Part shown: one piece after another, positions 1 to 5,241 of the stretch
Position numbering within the stretch: the stretch's first letter is position 1
How the letters are laid out: the number at the start of each line of letters is the position of its first letter
NCBI GenBank assembly: GCA_934573945.1
Contig: CAKTMQ010000107.1
Location: forward strand, 1 to 5,288
Origin: an uncultured Oscillospiraceae bacterium
GTDB lineage: Bacteria; Bacillota; Clostridia; Oscillospirales; Oscillospiraceae
DNA length: 5,288 nt
Direction: 5' to 3'
The notes under the pieces: generated by a model
Told to the model about the DNA's origin: nothing
The model's database searches: none
The model's input: the letters and a program-made list of their open reading frames with translations, nothing else
Position numbers and translations under genes: made by a program

Positions 1-75
1 GTGTCCCTGCGCAAGAAGCGGGAGGATCAGCCCCCTGCGTCCCTCGGTCTCTCCTACTTCCGCGAGGAACGCTGA
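1..75 (+). CDS. 3' end of an unidentified protein (partial)
   Basis: Frame 1 is open from the window edge to a TGA at 73-75 and encodes 24 residues ending LGLSYFREER. The tail is hydrophilic, with a basic-acidic stretch (RKKRED) near the visible beginning. This frame is preferred because its stop is followed directly by a strong hairpin terminator at 83-117, as expected for a gene end. The family cannot be recognised from so short a tail. A charged cytoplasmic tail of a transporter would fit: genes for 8-oxoguanine-deaminase-type enzymes often sit next to purine permeases. That is only a guess from the neighbour, since no membrane segment is visible here. Confidence 0.55.
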   Translation: MSLRKKREDQPPASLGLSYFREER

Positions 76-82
76 CCTGCTT

Positions 83-117
83 AAAAAGAGTAGGCCGCTC
101 TGCGGCCTGCTCTTTTT
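83..117 (+). terminator. intrinsic terminator after the upstream gene
   Basis: A 15-bp stem (83-97 with 103-117) contains a single G-T-type mismatch and encloses a CTCTG loop that can close by one more C-G pair. The left arm begins AAAAAGAG and the right arm ends CTCTTTTT, so the structure carries a T run on either strand. It starts 7 nt after the upstream stop codon and ends 27 nt before the ATG of the deaminase gene. It should terminate the upstream transcript, at least in part. Because no promoter is visible between it and the next gene, it could instead modulate read-through. Confidence 0.85.
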
Positions 118-144
118 CTGATTTTGACTTGAAAGGAGAAGCCC

Positions 145-1500
145 ATGTCCTCCCTGCTTATTCAAAACATTGCCCAGCTGGTCACCTGCGATGACGCCGA
201 CCGTCTGCTGACAGATGTCGATCTCTACTGCGAGGACGGCGTCATCAAAGCCATCGGTCAGCAGCTGGACGTCACCGCCGATGAAACCATCGACGCCCGC
301 CATATGCTGTGTTACCCCGGCCTCATCAATACCCATCACCATCTCTACCAGGTGTTCTCCCGCAATCTGCCTCAGGTGCAGAACATGGAGCTGTTCGACT
401 GGCTCAAAACCCTCTACGAGATCTGGAAGAATCTGGATGAAGATGTAATCCGGCTCTCCAGCCTCACCGGTATGGGTGAGCTGATGAAGCACGGCTGCAC
501 CACCTGCTTTGACCACCACTACGTATTTCCTGCCGGCGCCGGCGATCTGCTGGGCGCACAGCTGGCAGCGGCACAGGATCTGGGGATCCGGATGTATCTC
601 AGCCGGGGCAGCATGGATCTGAGCGTGAAGGACGGCGGTCTGCCGCCGGACAGCGTGGTTCAGACGGTAGATGAGATCATGGCTGACTCCATCCGCTGCA
701 TCGAAAAATACCACGATCCCGCCTACGGTTCCATGCACCGCGTGGCACTGGCGCCCTGTTCCCCCTTCTCCGTGTCGGCGGAGCTGCTGCGGCAGAGTGC
801 CATACTGGCGCGGCAGTATGGTGTGCGGCTCCACACCCACCTGTGCGAAACGAAGGACGAGGAGCGCTTCATGCTGGAGCGGGAGGGCGTCCGTCCGCTG
901 GCCTACATGGAGCGGCTGGGCTGGATCGGCGACGATGTGTGGTTCGCCCACGGCATCCACTTCAATGACGAGGAGCTGCGCCTGCTGGCACAGACCGGCA
1001 CCGGCGTGGCACACTGCCCCATCAGCAACATGAAGCTGTCCAGCGGCGTGGCCCGCATCCCGGAGATGCTGGCGCTGGGTGTGCCGGTGGGTCTGGCGGT
1101 GGACGGCAGCGCCTCCAACGACGGCTCCAGCCTGATGGAGGAGCTGCGCACCGCTTTCCTGCTCCACCGTCTCTGCTCCAGCAAGGCGGCTCCCAGTGGC
1201 TATGATGTGCTGAAAATGGCCACTCGGGGCAGTGCCCGGCTGCTGGGTCGGGATGACATCGGCCAGCTGGCCGTGGGCAAGTGCGCCGACTTGTTCCTCA
1301 TCGACAGCCGCCGTCTGGAACTGGTAGGCTCCTGCTTCGATGCCAAGTCGGTGCTGGGCACCGTGGGTGTCCGCGGCGTCGTGGACTGCACAGTGGTGCA
1401 CGGCAAAGTCACCGTCCGCGACGGCCATCTGGTCACTGTGGACGAAGCCCGCGTCGCTTACGACGCCAATGAAAAATGCCGCTCCTACCTGCAAGCATAA
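145..1500 (+). CDS. amidohydrolase, 8-oxoguanine deaminase type
   Basis: This 451-residue cytosolic enzyme belongs to the ATZ/TRZ-like branch of the amidohydrolase superfamily and has the usual family length. Likely reaction: hydrolytic deamination of 8-oxoguanine to urate plus ammonia, as characterised for Pseudomonas PA0142. Metal ligands and catalytic residues are intact: H64 and H66 in PGLINTHHH, H232 and E235 in HTHLCE (HxHxxE motif), H269 in FAHGIH, and D320 in AVDGSASND. Segments typical of the 8-oxoguanine deaminase group include NMELFDWL (80-87), RGSMDL (154-159), GGLPPDSVVQ (164-173) and VALAPCSPFSV (200-210). The N-terminal and C-terminal stretches form the small beta-sandwich of the fold, the C-terminal one containing GKCADLFLID. 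Start: ATG at 145 has AAAGGAG at 132-138 with a 6-nt spacer. No signal peptide is visible. It lies 69 nt after the upstream stop and faces the barrel gene convergently. Databases often label homologues hydroxydechloroatrazine ethylaminohydrolase; isocytosine or another guanine-like substrate cannot be excluded. Confidence 0.88.
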   Translation: MSSLLIQNIAQLVTCDDADRLLTDVDLYCEDGVIKAIGQQLDVTADETIDARHMLCYPGLINTHHHLYQVFSRNLPQVQNMELFDWLKTLYEIWKNLDEDVIRLSSLTGMGELMKHGCTTCFDHHYVFPAGAGDLLGAQLAAAQDLGIRMYLSRGSMDLSVKDGGLPPDSVVQTVDEIMADSIRCIEKYHDPAYGSMHRVALAPCSPFSVSAELLRQSAILARQYGVRLHTHLCETKDEERFMLEREGVRPLAYMERLGWIGDDVWFAHGIHFNDEELRLLAQTGTGVAHCPISNMKLSSGVARIPEMLALGVPVGLAVDGSASNDGSSLMEELRTAFLLHRLCSSKAAPSGYDVLKMATRGSARLLGRDDIGQLAVGKCADLFLIDSRRLELVGSCFDAKSVLGTVGVRGVVDCTVVHGKVTVRDGHLVTVDEARVAYDANEKCRSYLQA

Positions 1501-1525
1501 TAAAAACCACGAAAAGCACGGCAAA

Positions 1526-1560
1526 AGCCGCAAGGCTGACGTCAGGTCAGCCTTGCGGCT
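1526..1560. terminator. hairpin terminator between convergent genes
   Basis: A perfect 15-bp stem (1526-1540 with 1546-1560) has the 5-nt loop GTCAG. Its centre, CTGACGTCAG at 1536-1545, is itself a palindrome, so alternative pairings exist. Read on the minus strand, the stem is followed by TTTT and then another T-rich stretch, so it best fits termination of the barrel gene whose stop codon is at 1578-1580. On the plus strand no U run follows directly, but the stem probably also blocks transcripts from the deaminase gene, which ends at 1500. Confidence 0.75.
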
Positions 1561-1577
1561 CTGTGTCCGATATTCTT

Positions 1578-2246
1578 TCACTCCAGCTCGCTGCGGTTTT
1601 TTGCCATAGTTTCGGCAAACAACTCCGCGTTGCTGGGCGGCGTATATGTAATGGCATTGGCGCCGGCGCGGATGGTGGCAAGGATGCTCTCCTCCGTGGG
1701 GCCGCCGGTGGCGATAATGGGCAGCTCCGGATGCCGCTCCCGCAGCGCTGCCACGATCTGAGGCGTCTTAGCCGCACCGGAGACGTTGACAAAGTCCACA
1801 CCCGCCTCCAGATACGCCGTAATGTCCATCTTCTCCGAGATCACCGTGTAGACCACCGGGATCTCCACGGCATTCTTGATGTCTCGGATCGTCTCCAAAC
1901 CGATCTTGCTGTTGCACACCACTCCGTAGGCACCCTGATGCTCCACATAGGCCGCCATGCTGGCGCTGCGCGCACCGTTGGTCAGGCCGCCGCCCACACC
2001 GCAAAAGACCGGCACCTCGGAAATCCCGATAATGGCCTGTGTAATGCTGGGCTGTGGTGTAAAGGGATATACCGCGATCACCGCGTCCGCGTTGATATTC
2101 TTGATAATGGCCACATCCGTGGAAAACACCAGCGACTTGATCCGGCGGCCAAACACACGGATACCGCTGCACTCGCTGATACACCGCGGCACCGACAGGG
2201 TGTGCTTGCGCAGATTCCCTTCATAGACCGGCACATACTTTCTCAT
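1578..2246 (-). CDS. predicted TIM-barrel protein of unknown function
   Basis: A 222-residue protein in which eight beta-strand-like segments are visible in order: KSLVF (37-41), ADAVIAVYPF (53-62), VPVFCGVGGG (78-87), YGVVCN (107-112), IPVVYTVIS (129-137), VDFVNVSG (150-157), PIIATGG (176-182) and NAITYTPP (197-204). This fits a single (beta/alpha)8 barrel of the aldolase type. The glycine-rich ends of late strands (VSGAAKT 155-161, ATGGPTEES 179-187) resemble phosphate-binding loops of aldolase-like barrels; that is inference. From memory, close homologues in Clostridia are labelled simply hydrolase or barrel-domain protein, with no proven reaction. No signal peptide or membrane segment is seen. 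The ATG at 2246 is used because no other in-frame start lies nearby. GAAAGGAG sits 12 nt upstream, a rather long spacing. The start overlaps the stop of a short upstream frame (2243-2362). It has its own promoter at 2367-2395. Confidence 0.85.
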   Translation of the reverse strand: MRKYVPVYEGNLRKHTLSVPRCISECSGIRVFGRRIKSLVFSTDVAIIKNINADAVIAVYPFTPQPSITQAIIGISEVPVFCGVGGGLTNGARSASMAAYVEHQGAYGVVCNSKIGLETIRDIKNAVEIPVVYTVISEKMDITAYLEAGVDFVNVSGAAKTPQIVAALRERHPELPIIATGGPTEESILATIRAGANAITYTPPSNAELFAETMAKNRSELE

Positions 2247-2362
2247 GCTGCACCGTCGCTCCTTTCTCTTGCCTGAATACTGCCAGCTATCAACAGAGAA
2301 ATATACCTGTCAATGGTCGTACCATCCCTCAGCAGGCCAATCTCGTCTGCCGACAGCAGCAA
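2243..2362 (-). other. possible 39-codon leader ORF before the barrel gene
   Basis: Reading on the minus strand from a TTG at 2362, an open frame of 39 codons (beginning LLLSADEIGLLRDG, ending RSDGAA) runs to a TGA at 2243-2245. That TGA overlaps the ATG of the barrel gene (sequence GCATGA). The frame also stays open further upstream to a GTG at 2414-2416, but that GTG lies beyond the predicted promoter. The TTG is almost exactly at the predicted transcription start, so translation would have to be leaderless; there is no ribosome binding site for it. By hand count 21 of 39 codons end in G or C, less than in the neighbouring genes. It may therefore be only an untranslated leader that happens to be open. 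No family is recognised. Confidence 0.2.
2259..2266 (-). promoter_or_regulatory. ribosome binding site of barrel gene, long spacing
   Basis: On the minus strand GAAAGGAG is followed by 12 nt and then the ATG at 2246. The match to the anti-Shine-Dalgarno sequence is strong, but the spacing is longer than the 5-10 nt of the other genes here. No alternative in-frame start codon lies closer, so ATG 2246 remains the best start. Confidence 0.7.
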
Positions 2363-2366
2363 ACTG

Positions 2367-2395
2367 ATTGTAGCATTTTTTCCCTCCCCTGTAAA
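2367..2395 (-). promoter_or_regulatory. sigma-A promoter of the barrel gene
   Basis: On the minus strand, -35 TTTACA (2390-2395) and -10 TACAAT (2367-2372) are separated by exactly 17 bp, and the -10 is extended by TGC (TGCTACAAT). Transcription should begin near 2360, giving a leader of about 113 nt before the ATG at 2246. The spacer contains GGGGAGGG followed by six A and an ATG, which looks like a ribosome binding site plus start. That frame stops after 15 codons, so promoter is the better reading. Confidence 0.75.
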
Positions 2396-2423
2396 TCCGT
2401 CACCGCTTTTTATCACGAAAAAT

Positions 2424-2453
2424 TTAACTTTTGTTCATATTTTTTGTTAAAAT
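2424..2453 (+). promoter_or_regulatory. probable promoter of the macrodomain gene
   Basis: An extended -10, TG-T-TAAAAT (2445-2453), is preceded at 18 bp by TTAACT (2424-2429, 4 of 6 matches to TTGACA) in a strongly AT-rich stretch. The start of transcription would be near 2460, leaving a leader of only about 17 nt. It lies back to back with the minus-strand promoter at 2367-2395; the two -35 boxes are about 28 bp apart, so a regulator bound between them could affect both genes. Confidence 0.5.
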
Positions 2454-2465
2454 TCTGTCAACAAT

Positions 2466-2470
2466 AGGTG
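2466..2470 (+). promoter_or_regulatory. weak ribosome binding site deciding the macrodomain start
   Basis: AGGTG lies 6 nt before ATG 2477 and is the only Shine-Dalgarno-like element. An in-frame GTG at 2468 would extend the protein by three residues, but it overlaps this element and has no site of its own. ATG 2477 also starts the protein just before its first conserved strand. Confidence 0.6.
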
Positions 2471-2476
2471 TATTTT

Positions 2477-3004
2477 ATGTCTGTTTCTGTCGTGTTAGGA
2501 GACATTACTCTCTCCACTGCGGACGCCATCGTCAACGCCGCCAACTGCTCACTGCTGGGCGGCGGTGGGGTGGACGCCGCCATTCACCGCGTTGCCGGCC
2601 AGGAACTGGCCGATGCCTGCCGGCAGCTGAACGGCTGCCCCACCGGTCAGGCCAGGATCACCCCCGGCTTTGCTCTCCCCTGCCGCTGGATCATCCACAC
2701 GCCGCCGCCTATCTGGCGCGGCGGCCAATGCGGCGAGGCCGCGCTGCTGGCCTCCTGCTACCGCAGCGCACTGCAGCTGGCACTGGACAACAGCTGCCGC
2801 AGTGTGGACTTTCCCTCTCTGGGCACCGGCGTCTACCGCTTCCCTCTGCCCCAGGCCGCTCATATCGCGCTGCGGGAACTGGTGGCCTGTGACCGCACCC
2901 ATCCCGGCCTGACACTGCGTATGGTGTGCCATTCCCCGGAGACGCTGCACGCCTATCAGGTGGACTGGAACATGTTCTATCAGGAGACGAAGCCCCACCC
3001 GTAA
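2477..3004 (+). CDS. macrodomain protein (ADP-ribose binding / deacylase type)
   Basis: A 175-residue stand-alone macrodomain close to the YmdB / MacroD class, which binds ADP-ribose and in characterised members hydrolyses O-acetyl-ADP-ribose or removes mono-ADP-ribose from proteins. The motifs occur in order: LGDIT (7-11, adenine/ribose contact), AIVNAAN (17-23), GGGGVDAAIHR (28-38), a TGQARITPGFALP stretch (56-68), IIHT (72-75), and a phosphate loop GTGVY (116-120). N23 and D33 occupy the positions of the YmdB catalytic residues N25 and D35. Oddities: the usual HTVGPVW is HTPPPIW (74-80), and the usual STGVYGFP is GTGVYRFP (116-123). The ends are short, with no signal peptide or extra domain. 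It is expected to be cytosolic. It is divergent from the barrel gene, has a weak ribosome binding site, and is followed by a terminator starting right after the stop. Family membership is secure; the exact substrate is not. Confidence 0.88.
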   Translation: MSVSVVLGDITLSTADAIVNAANCSLLGGGGVDAAIHRVAGQELADACRQLNGCPTGQARITPGFALPCRWIIHTPPPIWRGGQCGEAALLASCYRSALQLALDNSCRSVDFPSLGTGVYRFPLPQAAHIALRELVACDRTHPGLTLRMVCHSPETLHAYQVDWNMFYQETKPHP

Positions 3005-3039
3005 ATAAAATCCCCGGTACATCGTACCGGAGATTTTAT
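3005..3039 (+). terminator. terminator of the macrodomain gene
   Basis: A 16-bp stem (3005-3020 with 3024-3039) contains one C-A mismatch and a 3-nt ATC loop. It begins directly after the TAA at 3002-3004. The left arm starts ATAAAAT and the right arm ends ATTTTAT, giving the A-rich/T-rich form of an intrinsic terminator. Its core, CCGGTAC-ATC-GTACC, is nearly repeated in the hairpin at 3097-3125. Confidence 0.8.
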
Positions 3040-3044
3040 CAGCG

Positions 3045-3090
3045 TGTCAAAAAACCTCGCAGAGTTTGCCGTCCGCAGGTTTTTTCGACA
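3045..3090. terminator. middle hairpin of the three-hairpin block
   Basis: AAAAAACCT (3049-3057) pairs perfectly with AGGTTTTTT (3077-3085). Pairing extends outward by TGTC/GACA (3045-3048 with 3087-3090) around a single bulged C at 3086, and inward by GC/GC (3059-3060 with 3075-3076) around a bulged C, leaving a 14-nt loop. With A and T runs in the arms it can act as a terminator on both strands. It could also be a copy of a dispersed intergenic hairpin repeat, which one window cannot show. Confidence 0.6.
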
Positions 3091-3096
3091 GTTTCA

Positions 3097-3125
3097 GAAA
3101 AGCCGGTACGTTGTACCAGCCTTTC
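3097..3125. terminator. hairpin terminator at the end of the DUF362 gene
   Basis: A 13-bp stem with two A-C-type mismatches (3097-3109 with 3113-3125) has a GTT loop. On the minus strand it follows the DUF362 stop codon (3131-3133) by 5 nt and is trailed by TTTTC, fitting a terminator for that gene. On the plus strand the right arm runs into a T-rich stretch. Its core differs from that of the hairpin at 3005-3039 at only a few positions. Confidence 0.65.
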
Positions 3126-3130
3126 TTTTC

Positions 3131-4240
3131 TCAGATCTTGATCAGCTCGTACTCCCGGGTACCGATACCGATCTTTTCGCCGTGTTCCAGACAGCTGCGC
3201 CAGTCCGTATCCGGATGGAGCCGCTGGAAGTGATCGTGCTCATGCTCATGATCCGCCCCGTTGTCAGCGGCGCTGCCGCTGAGCACCGGCTGGGCATTGA
3301 CCGCGTCCACGCAGGCCATGTCCAGCGCCACCGGATCGAAGGAGGCAAACATACCCACATTGGGCACGATGGCCATATCGTTCTCCGAGTGACAGTCGCA
3401 GTTGGGCGACACGTCCAGCACCAGTGAGATGTGGAAGCAGGGACGACCATCCACCACCGCCTTGGTGTACTCCGCGATCTTGCGATTCAGGTTGGAGGTG
3501 GACTCATCCCAGTTGATCTCGATGGCGTTGTGGGGACAGACGGCGATGCAGCGGCCGCAGCCCACGCACTTGTCGTGGTCAATGCTGGCCTTTCTGTCGG
3601 TGATGACCGGCGCCCCATGGGCGCAGATCTTGCAGCACTGCCCGCAGCCCACGCAGTGCTTCTGGTTCACATAGGGCTTGCCCGCATTGTGCTGCTCCAT
3701 CTTGCCGGCACGGCTGCCGCAGCCCATGCCGATATTCTTCAGACAGCCGCCGAATCCCGCCGTCTCATGCCCCTTGAAATGGGTCAGGGAGATGAACACG
3801 TCCGCGTCCATCACGGCGCGGCCGATCTTGGCCTCCTTCACATATTCGCCGCCCTCTACCGGCACGTATACCTCGTCATTGCCCTTCAGACCGTCGGCAA
3901 TGATGATCTGACAGCCGGTGGTCATGGGATTAAAGCCGTTGAGCATGGCGCTGTCCAGATGATCCAGCGCGTTCTTCCGCCCGCCCACATACAGGGTGTT
4001 GCAGTCCGTCAGGAAGGGCTTTCCGCCCCGTTCCTTGACGAAATCCGCCACCGTCTTTGCCCAGTTTGGACGCAGAAACGCCAGATTGCCCGGTTCGCCG
4101 AAGTGCATCTTGATCGCCACATATTTCTTGTCGAAATCGATCTCGCCCATCCCCGCTGTTTTCATCAGCCGGGTCAGCTTCTGCTGCAGATTTTCGCGGT
4201 AATTCGCCCGCAGATCCGCAAAATATACTTTCGATGCCAT
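3131..4240 (-). CDS. DUF362 protein with two [4Fe-4S] ferredoxin motifs
   Basis: A 369-residue cytosolic iron-sulfur protein of unknown function. The DUF362 portion includes VAIKMHFGEPGN (41-52), a segment around FLTDCNTLY (76-84), FISLTHFKGHETAGFGGCLKNIGMG (149-173) and the Cys-containing GMGCGSRAGK (171-180). A bacterial-type ferredoxin domain follows, with cluster ligands C196, C199, C202, C206 and C225, C228, C231, C235 (two CxxCxxCxxxC motifs); the first lacks the usual proline after its last Cys (ICAHGA). The region after it carries CDCHSENDMA (281-290) and MFASFDPVALDMACVDAVN (297-315), conserved in this family. A His-rich segment, DHEHEHDHF (330-338), could bind metal. The start is taken as ATG 4240, 10 nt after GAAAGGA; a longer reading from ATG 4282 adds 14 residues without a ribosome binding site. 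An electron-transfer or redox role is inferred only from the clusters. It is divergent from the pseudouridine synthase gene. Confidence 0.88.
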   Translation of the reverse strand: MASKVYFADLRANYRENLQQKLTRLMKTAGMGEIDFDKKYVAIKMHFGEPGNLAFLRPNWAKTVADFVKERGGKPFLTDCNTLYVGGRKNALDHLDSAMLNGFNPMTTGCQIIIADGLKGNDEVYVPVEGGEYVKEAKIGRAVMDADVFISLTHFKGHETAGFGGCLKNIGMGCGSRAGKMEQHNAGKPYVNQKHCVGCGQCCKICAHGAPVITDRKASIDHDKCVGCGRCIAVCPHNAIEINWDESTSNLNRKIAEYTKAVVDGRPCFHISLVLDVSPNCDCHSENDMAIVPNVGMFASFDPVALDMACVDAVNAQPVLSGSAADNGADHEHEHDHFQRLHPDTDWRSCLEHGEKIGIGTREYELIKI

Positions 4241-4250
4241 AATCGTACCA

Positions 4251-4257
4251 TCCTTTC
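4251..4257 (-). promoter_or_regulatory. ribosome binding site deciding the DUF362 start
   Basis: On the minus strand GAAAGGA precedes ATG 4240 by 10 nt. The upstream in-frame ATG at 4282 has only an AT-rich sequence before it, and the 14 extra residues (MCHNWPKRRKDGTI) do not resemble the family start. The shorter protein beginning MASKVYF is therefore chosen. Confidence 0.75.
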
Positions 4258-4285
4258 TCCGCTTTGGCCAGTTATGACACATAGT

Positions 4286-4315
4286 CTATCATATTTCCCC
4301 GCCATATGCTATAAT
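4286..4315 (+). promoter_or_regulatory. extended -10 promoter of the pseudouridine synthase gene
   Basis: TGCTATAAT at 4307-4315 is a perfect extended -10 element. The best -35 is poor (CTATCA, 4286-4291, 18 bp away), which extended -10 promoters tolerate. Transcription would start near 4322, giving a leader of about 26 nt that holds the AGGAGG site at 4334-4339. A weak minus-strand -10 (TATGAT, 4288-4293) in the same stretch may serve the divergent DUF362 gene, but no good -35 goes with it. Confidence 0.7.
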
Positions 4316-4347
4316 GATTTTGGATTTTTCCTCAGGAGGCGTCTGCC

Positions 4348-5241
4348 ATGCGAATTCTCACCCTCACTGTCACACCGGCGATGGCCGGCCAGCGGGTCGG
4401 TATCCTGCTGCGCCGGGAGCTGCATATCTCCTCTACCCTGCTCAAATCCCTCAAATGGCGGGAAAACGCCATCCTGCGCAACGGCCAGCCGGTGACCACC
4501 CGCACACCCGCTGCCTCCGGTGACGTTCTCACCGTGAATATCTCCGATGTTCACAGCATCTCGCCCGCCATCGTGCCGGTGGACTATCCGCTGGACATTC
4601 TCTGGGAAGATGAGGATCTGCTGGTGCTCAACAAGCCCGCAGGCATCGCCGTCCACTCGGCGGCGCTGACCGAGGAGACGGTGACGGTGGCCGGTGCCGT
4701 GGCACACTATCTGCACAACGCCGCCTTTCACCCGGTGAACCGACTGGATCGCGGCGTCACCGGCGTGATGGTGGTGGCCAAAAACGGCTATATGCACCAG
4801 CGGTGTATGGCGCTGCTTCACAGTGATGACTTCCGCCGGGAGTACCGTGCCGTCAGTGACGGCATACCCACACCGCTCCGGGGCAGTATCGACCTGCCCA
4901 TCGGCCGGGATCCGGACTCCCTGCTCAAGCGCCGGATCGATCCGGACGGCCTGCCCTCTCACACGCTCTATCAGGTACTCTCCACCGGTCATGACCGCGC
5001 CCTGCTGCGGCTGCGTCCCCTCACGGGACGCACCCACCAGCTGCGGCTCCACATGGCCGCCATCGGCTGCCCGCTCACCGGAGACTGGCTCTACGGCACG
5101 GAGGACAGGGCGCTCATCGCCCGCCCTGCGCTCCACAGCTATCACCTGCGGATGCTGCACCCGGTCACCGGCGCGGTCATCGACGTCACCGCCCCTCTGC
5201 CGGAGGATATACAGCGACTGTTGAAGGAGGAACGTCTATGA
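4348..5241 (+). CDS. RluA-family pseudouridine synthase
   Basis: A 297-residue enzyme that isomerises uridine to pseudouridine in rRNA or tRNA, close to the usual family length. Residues about 13-65 form an S4-like RNA-binding region (GQRVGILLRRELHISSTLLKS... then a GDVLTV strand). The catalytic domain starts near ILWEDEDLLVLNKPAGIAVH (84-103). The catalytic aspartate is D134 in NRLDRGVTG (131-139), where most members have HRLDRDTSG or NRLDRGTSG. Further family motifs are YRAVSDG (166-172), LTGRTHQLRLHM (225-236), GDWLYG (245-250) and LHSYHLRMLHPVTG (262-275). AGGAGG at 4334-4339, 8 nt before the ATG, sets the start. The stop overlaps the next gene's start by 4 nt (ATGA). The target uridine, and whether it is an RluD-, RluC- or TruC-like enzyme, cannot be told from sequence alone. 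Confidence 0.92.
   Translation: MRILTLTVTPAMAGQRVGILLRRELHISSTLLKSLKWRENAILRNGQPVTTRTPAASGDVLTVNISDVHSISPAIVPVDYPLDILWEDEDLLVLNKPAGIAVHSAALTEETVTVAGAVAHYLHNAAFHPVNRLDRGVTGVMVVAKNGYMHQRCMALLHSDDFRREYRAVSDGIPTPLRGSIDLPIGRDPDSLLKRRIDPDGLPSHTLYQVLSTGHDRALLRLRPLTGRTHQLRLHMAAIGCPLTGDWLYGTEDRALIARPALHSYHLRMLHPVTGAVIDVTAPLPEDIQRLLKEERL

Noticed and set aside
124..129. TTGACT as a -35 box for the deaminase gene
   Set aside because: A -10 box at normal spacing would fall inside the coding region after ATG 145, and none is there.
1476..2276. Long + strand open frame (266 codons) opposite the barrel gene
   Set aside because: It is antisense to a protein with clear barrel motifs, its start has no ribosome binding site, and it runs through the terminator hairpin. 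A GC-rich gene readily leaves such a frame open on the opposite strand.
2317..2327. 11-bp sequence TCGTACCATCC repeated at 4243-4253, both in leaders of minus-strand genes
   Set aside because: By rough calculation a few identical 11-mers are expected by chance in a window this size. One copy is just the ribosome binding site region of the DUF362 gene, so a shared operator is not supported.
2336..2389. Minus-strand GGGGAGGG followed by A-run and ATG, resembling a ribosome binding site with a start codon
   Set aside because: The frame from this ATG stops after 15 codons, and the same bases form the 17-bp spacer of a convincing promoter, so it would not be inside the transcript.
2549..3022. Minus-strand frame opposite the macrodomain gene
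   Set aside because: It is antisense to conserved macrodomain motifs, and it begins inside the terminator hairpin.
4281..4289. Small inverted repeat ATAG-T-CTAT in the divergent promoter region as an operator
   Set aside because: Four-base arms in AT-rich promoter DNA are expected by chance, and there is no second copy or regulator gene nearby.
3431..4495. Long + strand open frame (354 codons) opposite the DUF362 gene
   Set aside because: It is antisense to a protein with eight intact cluster cysteines and crosses the divergent promoter region and the start of the synthase gene. Its His/Ala-rich composition is typical of a shadow frame.
4309..5160. Long - strand open frame (283 codons) opposite the pseudouridine synthase
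   Set aside because: The + strand frame has all RluA-family motifs, promoter and ribosome binding site. The minus frame has none and covers the + promoter's -10 region.
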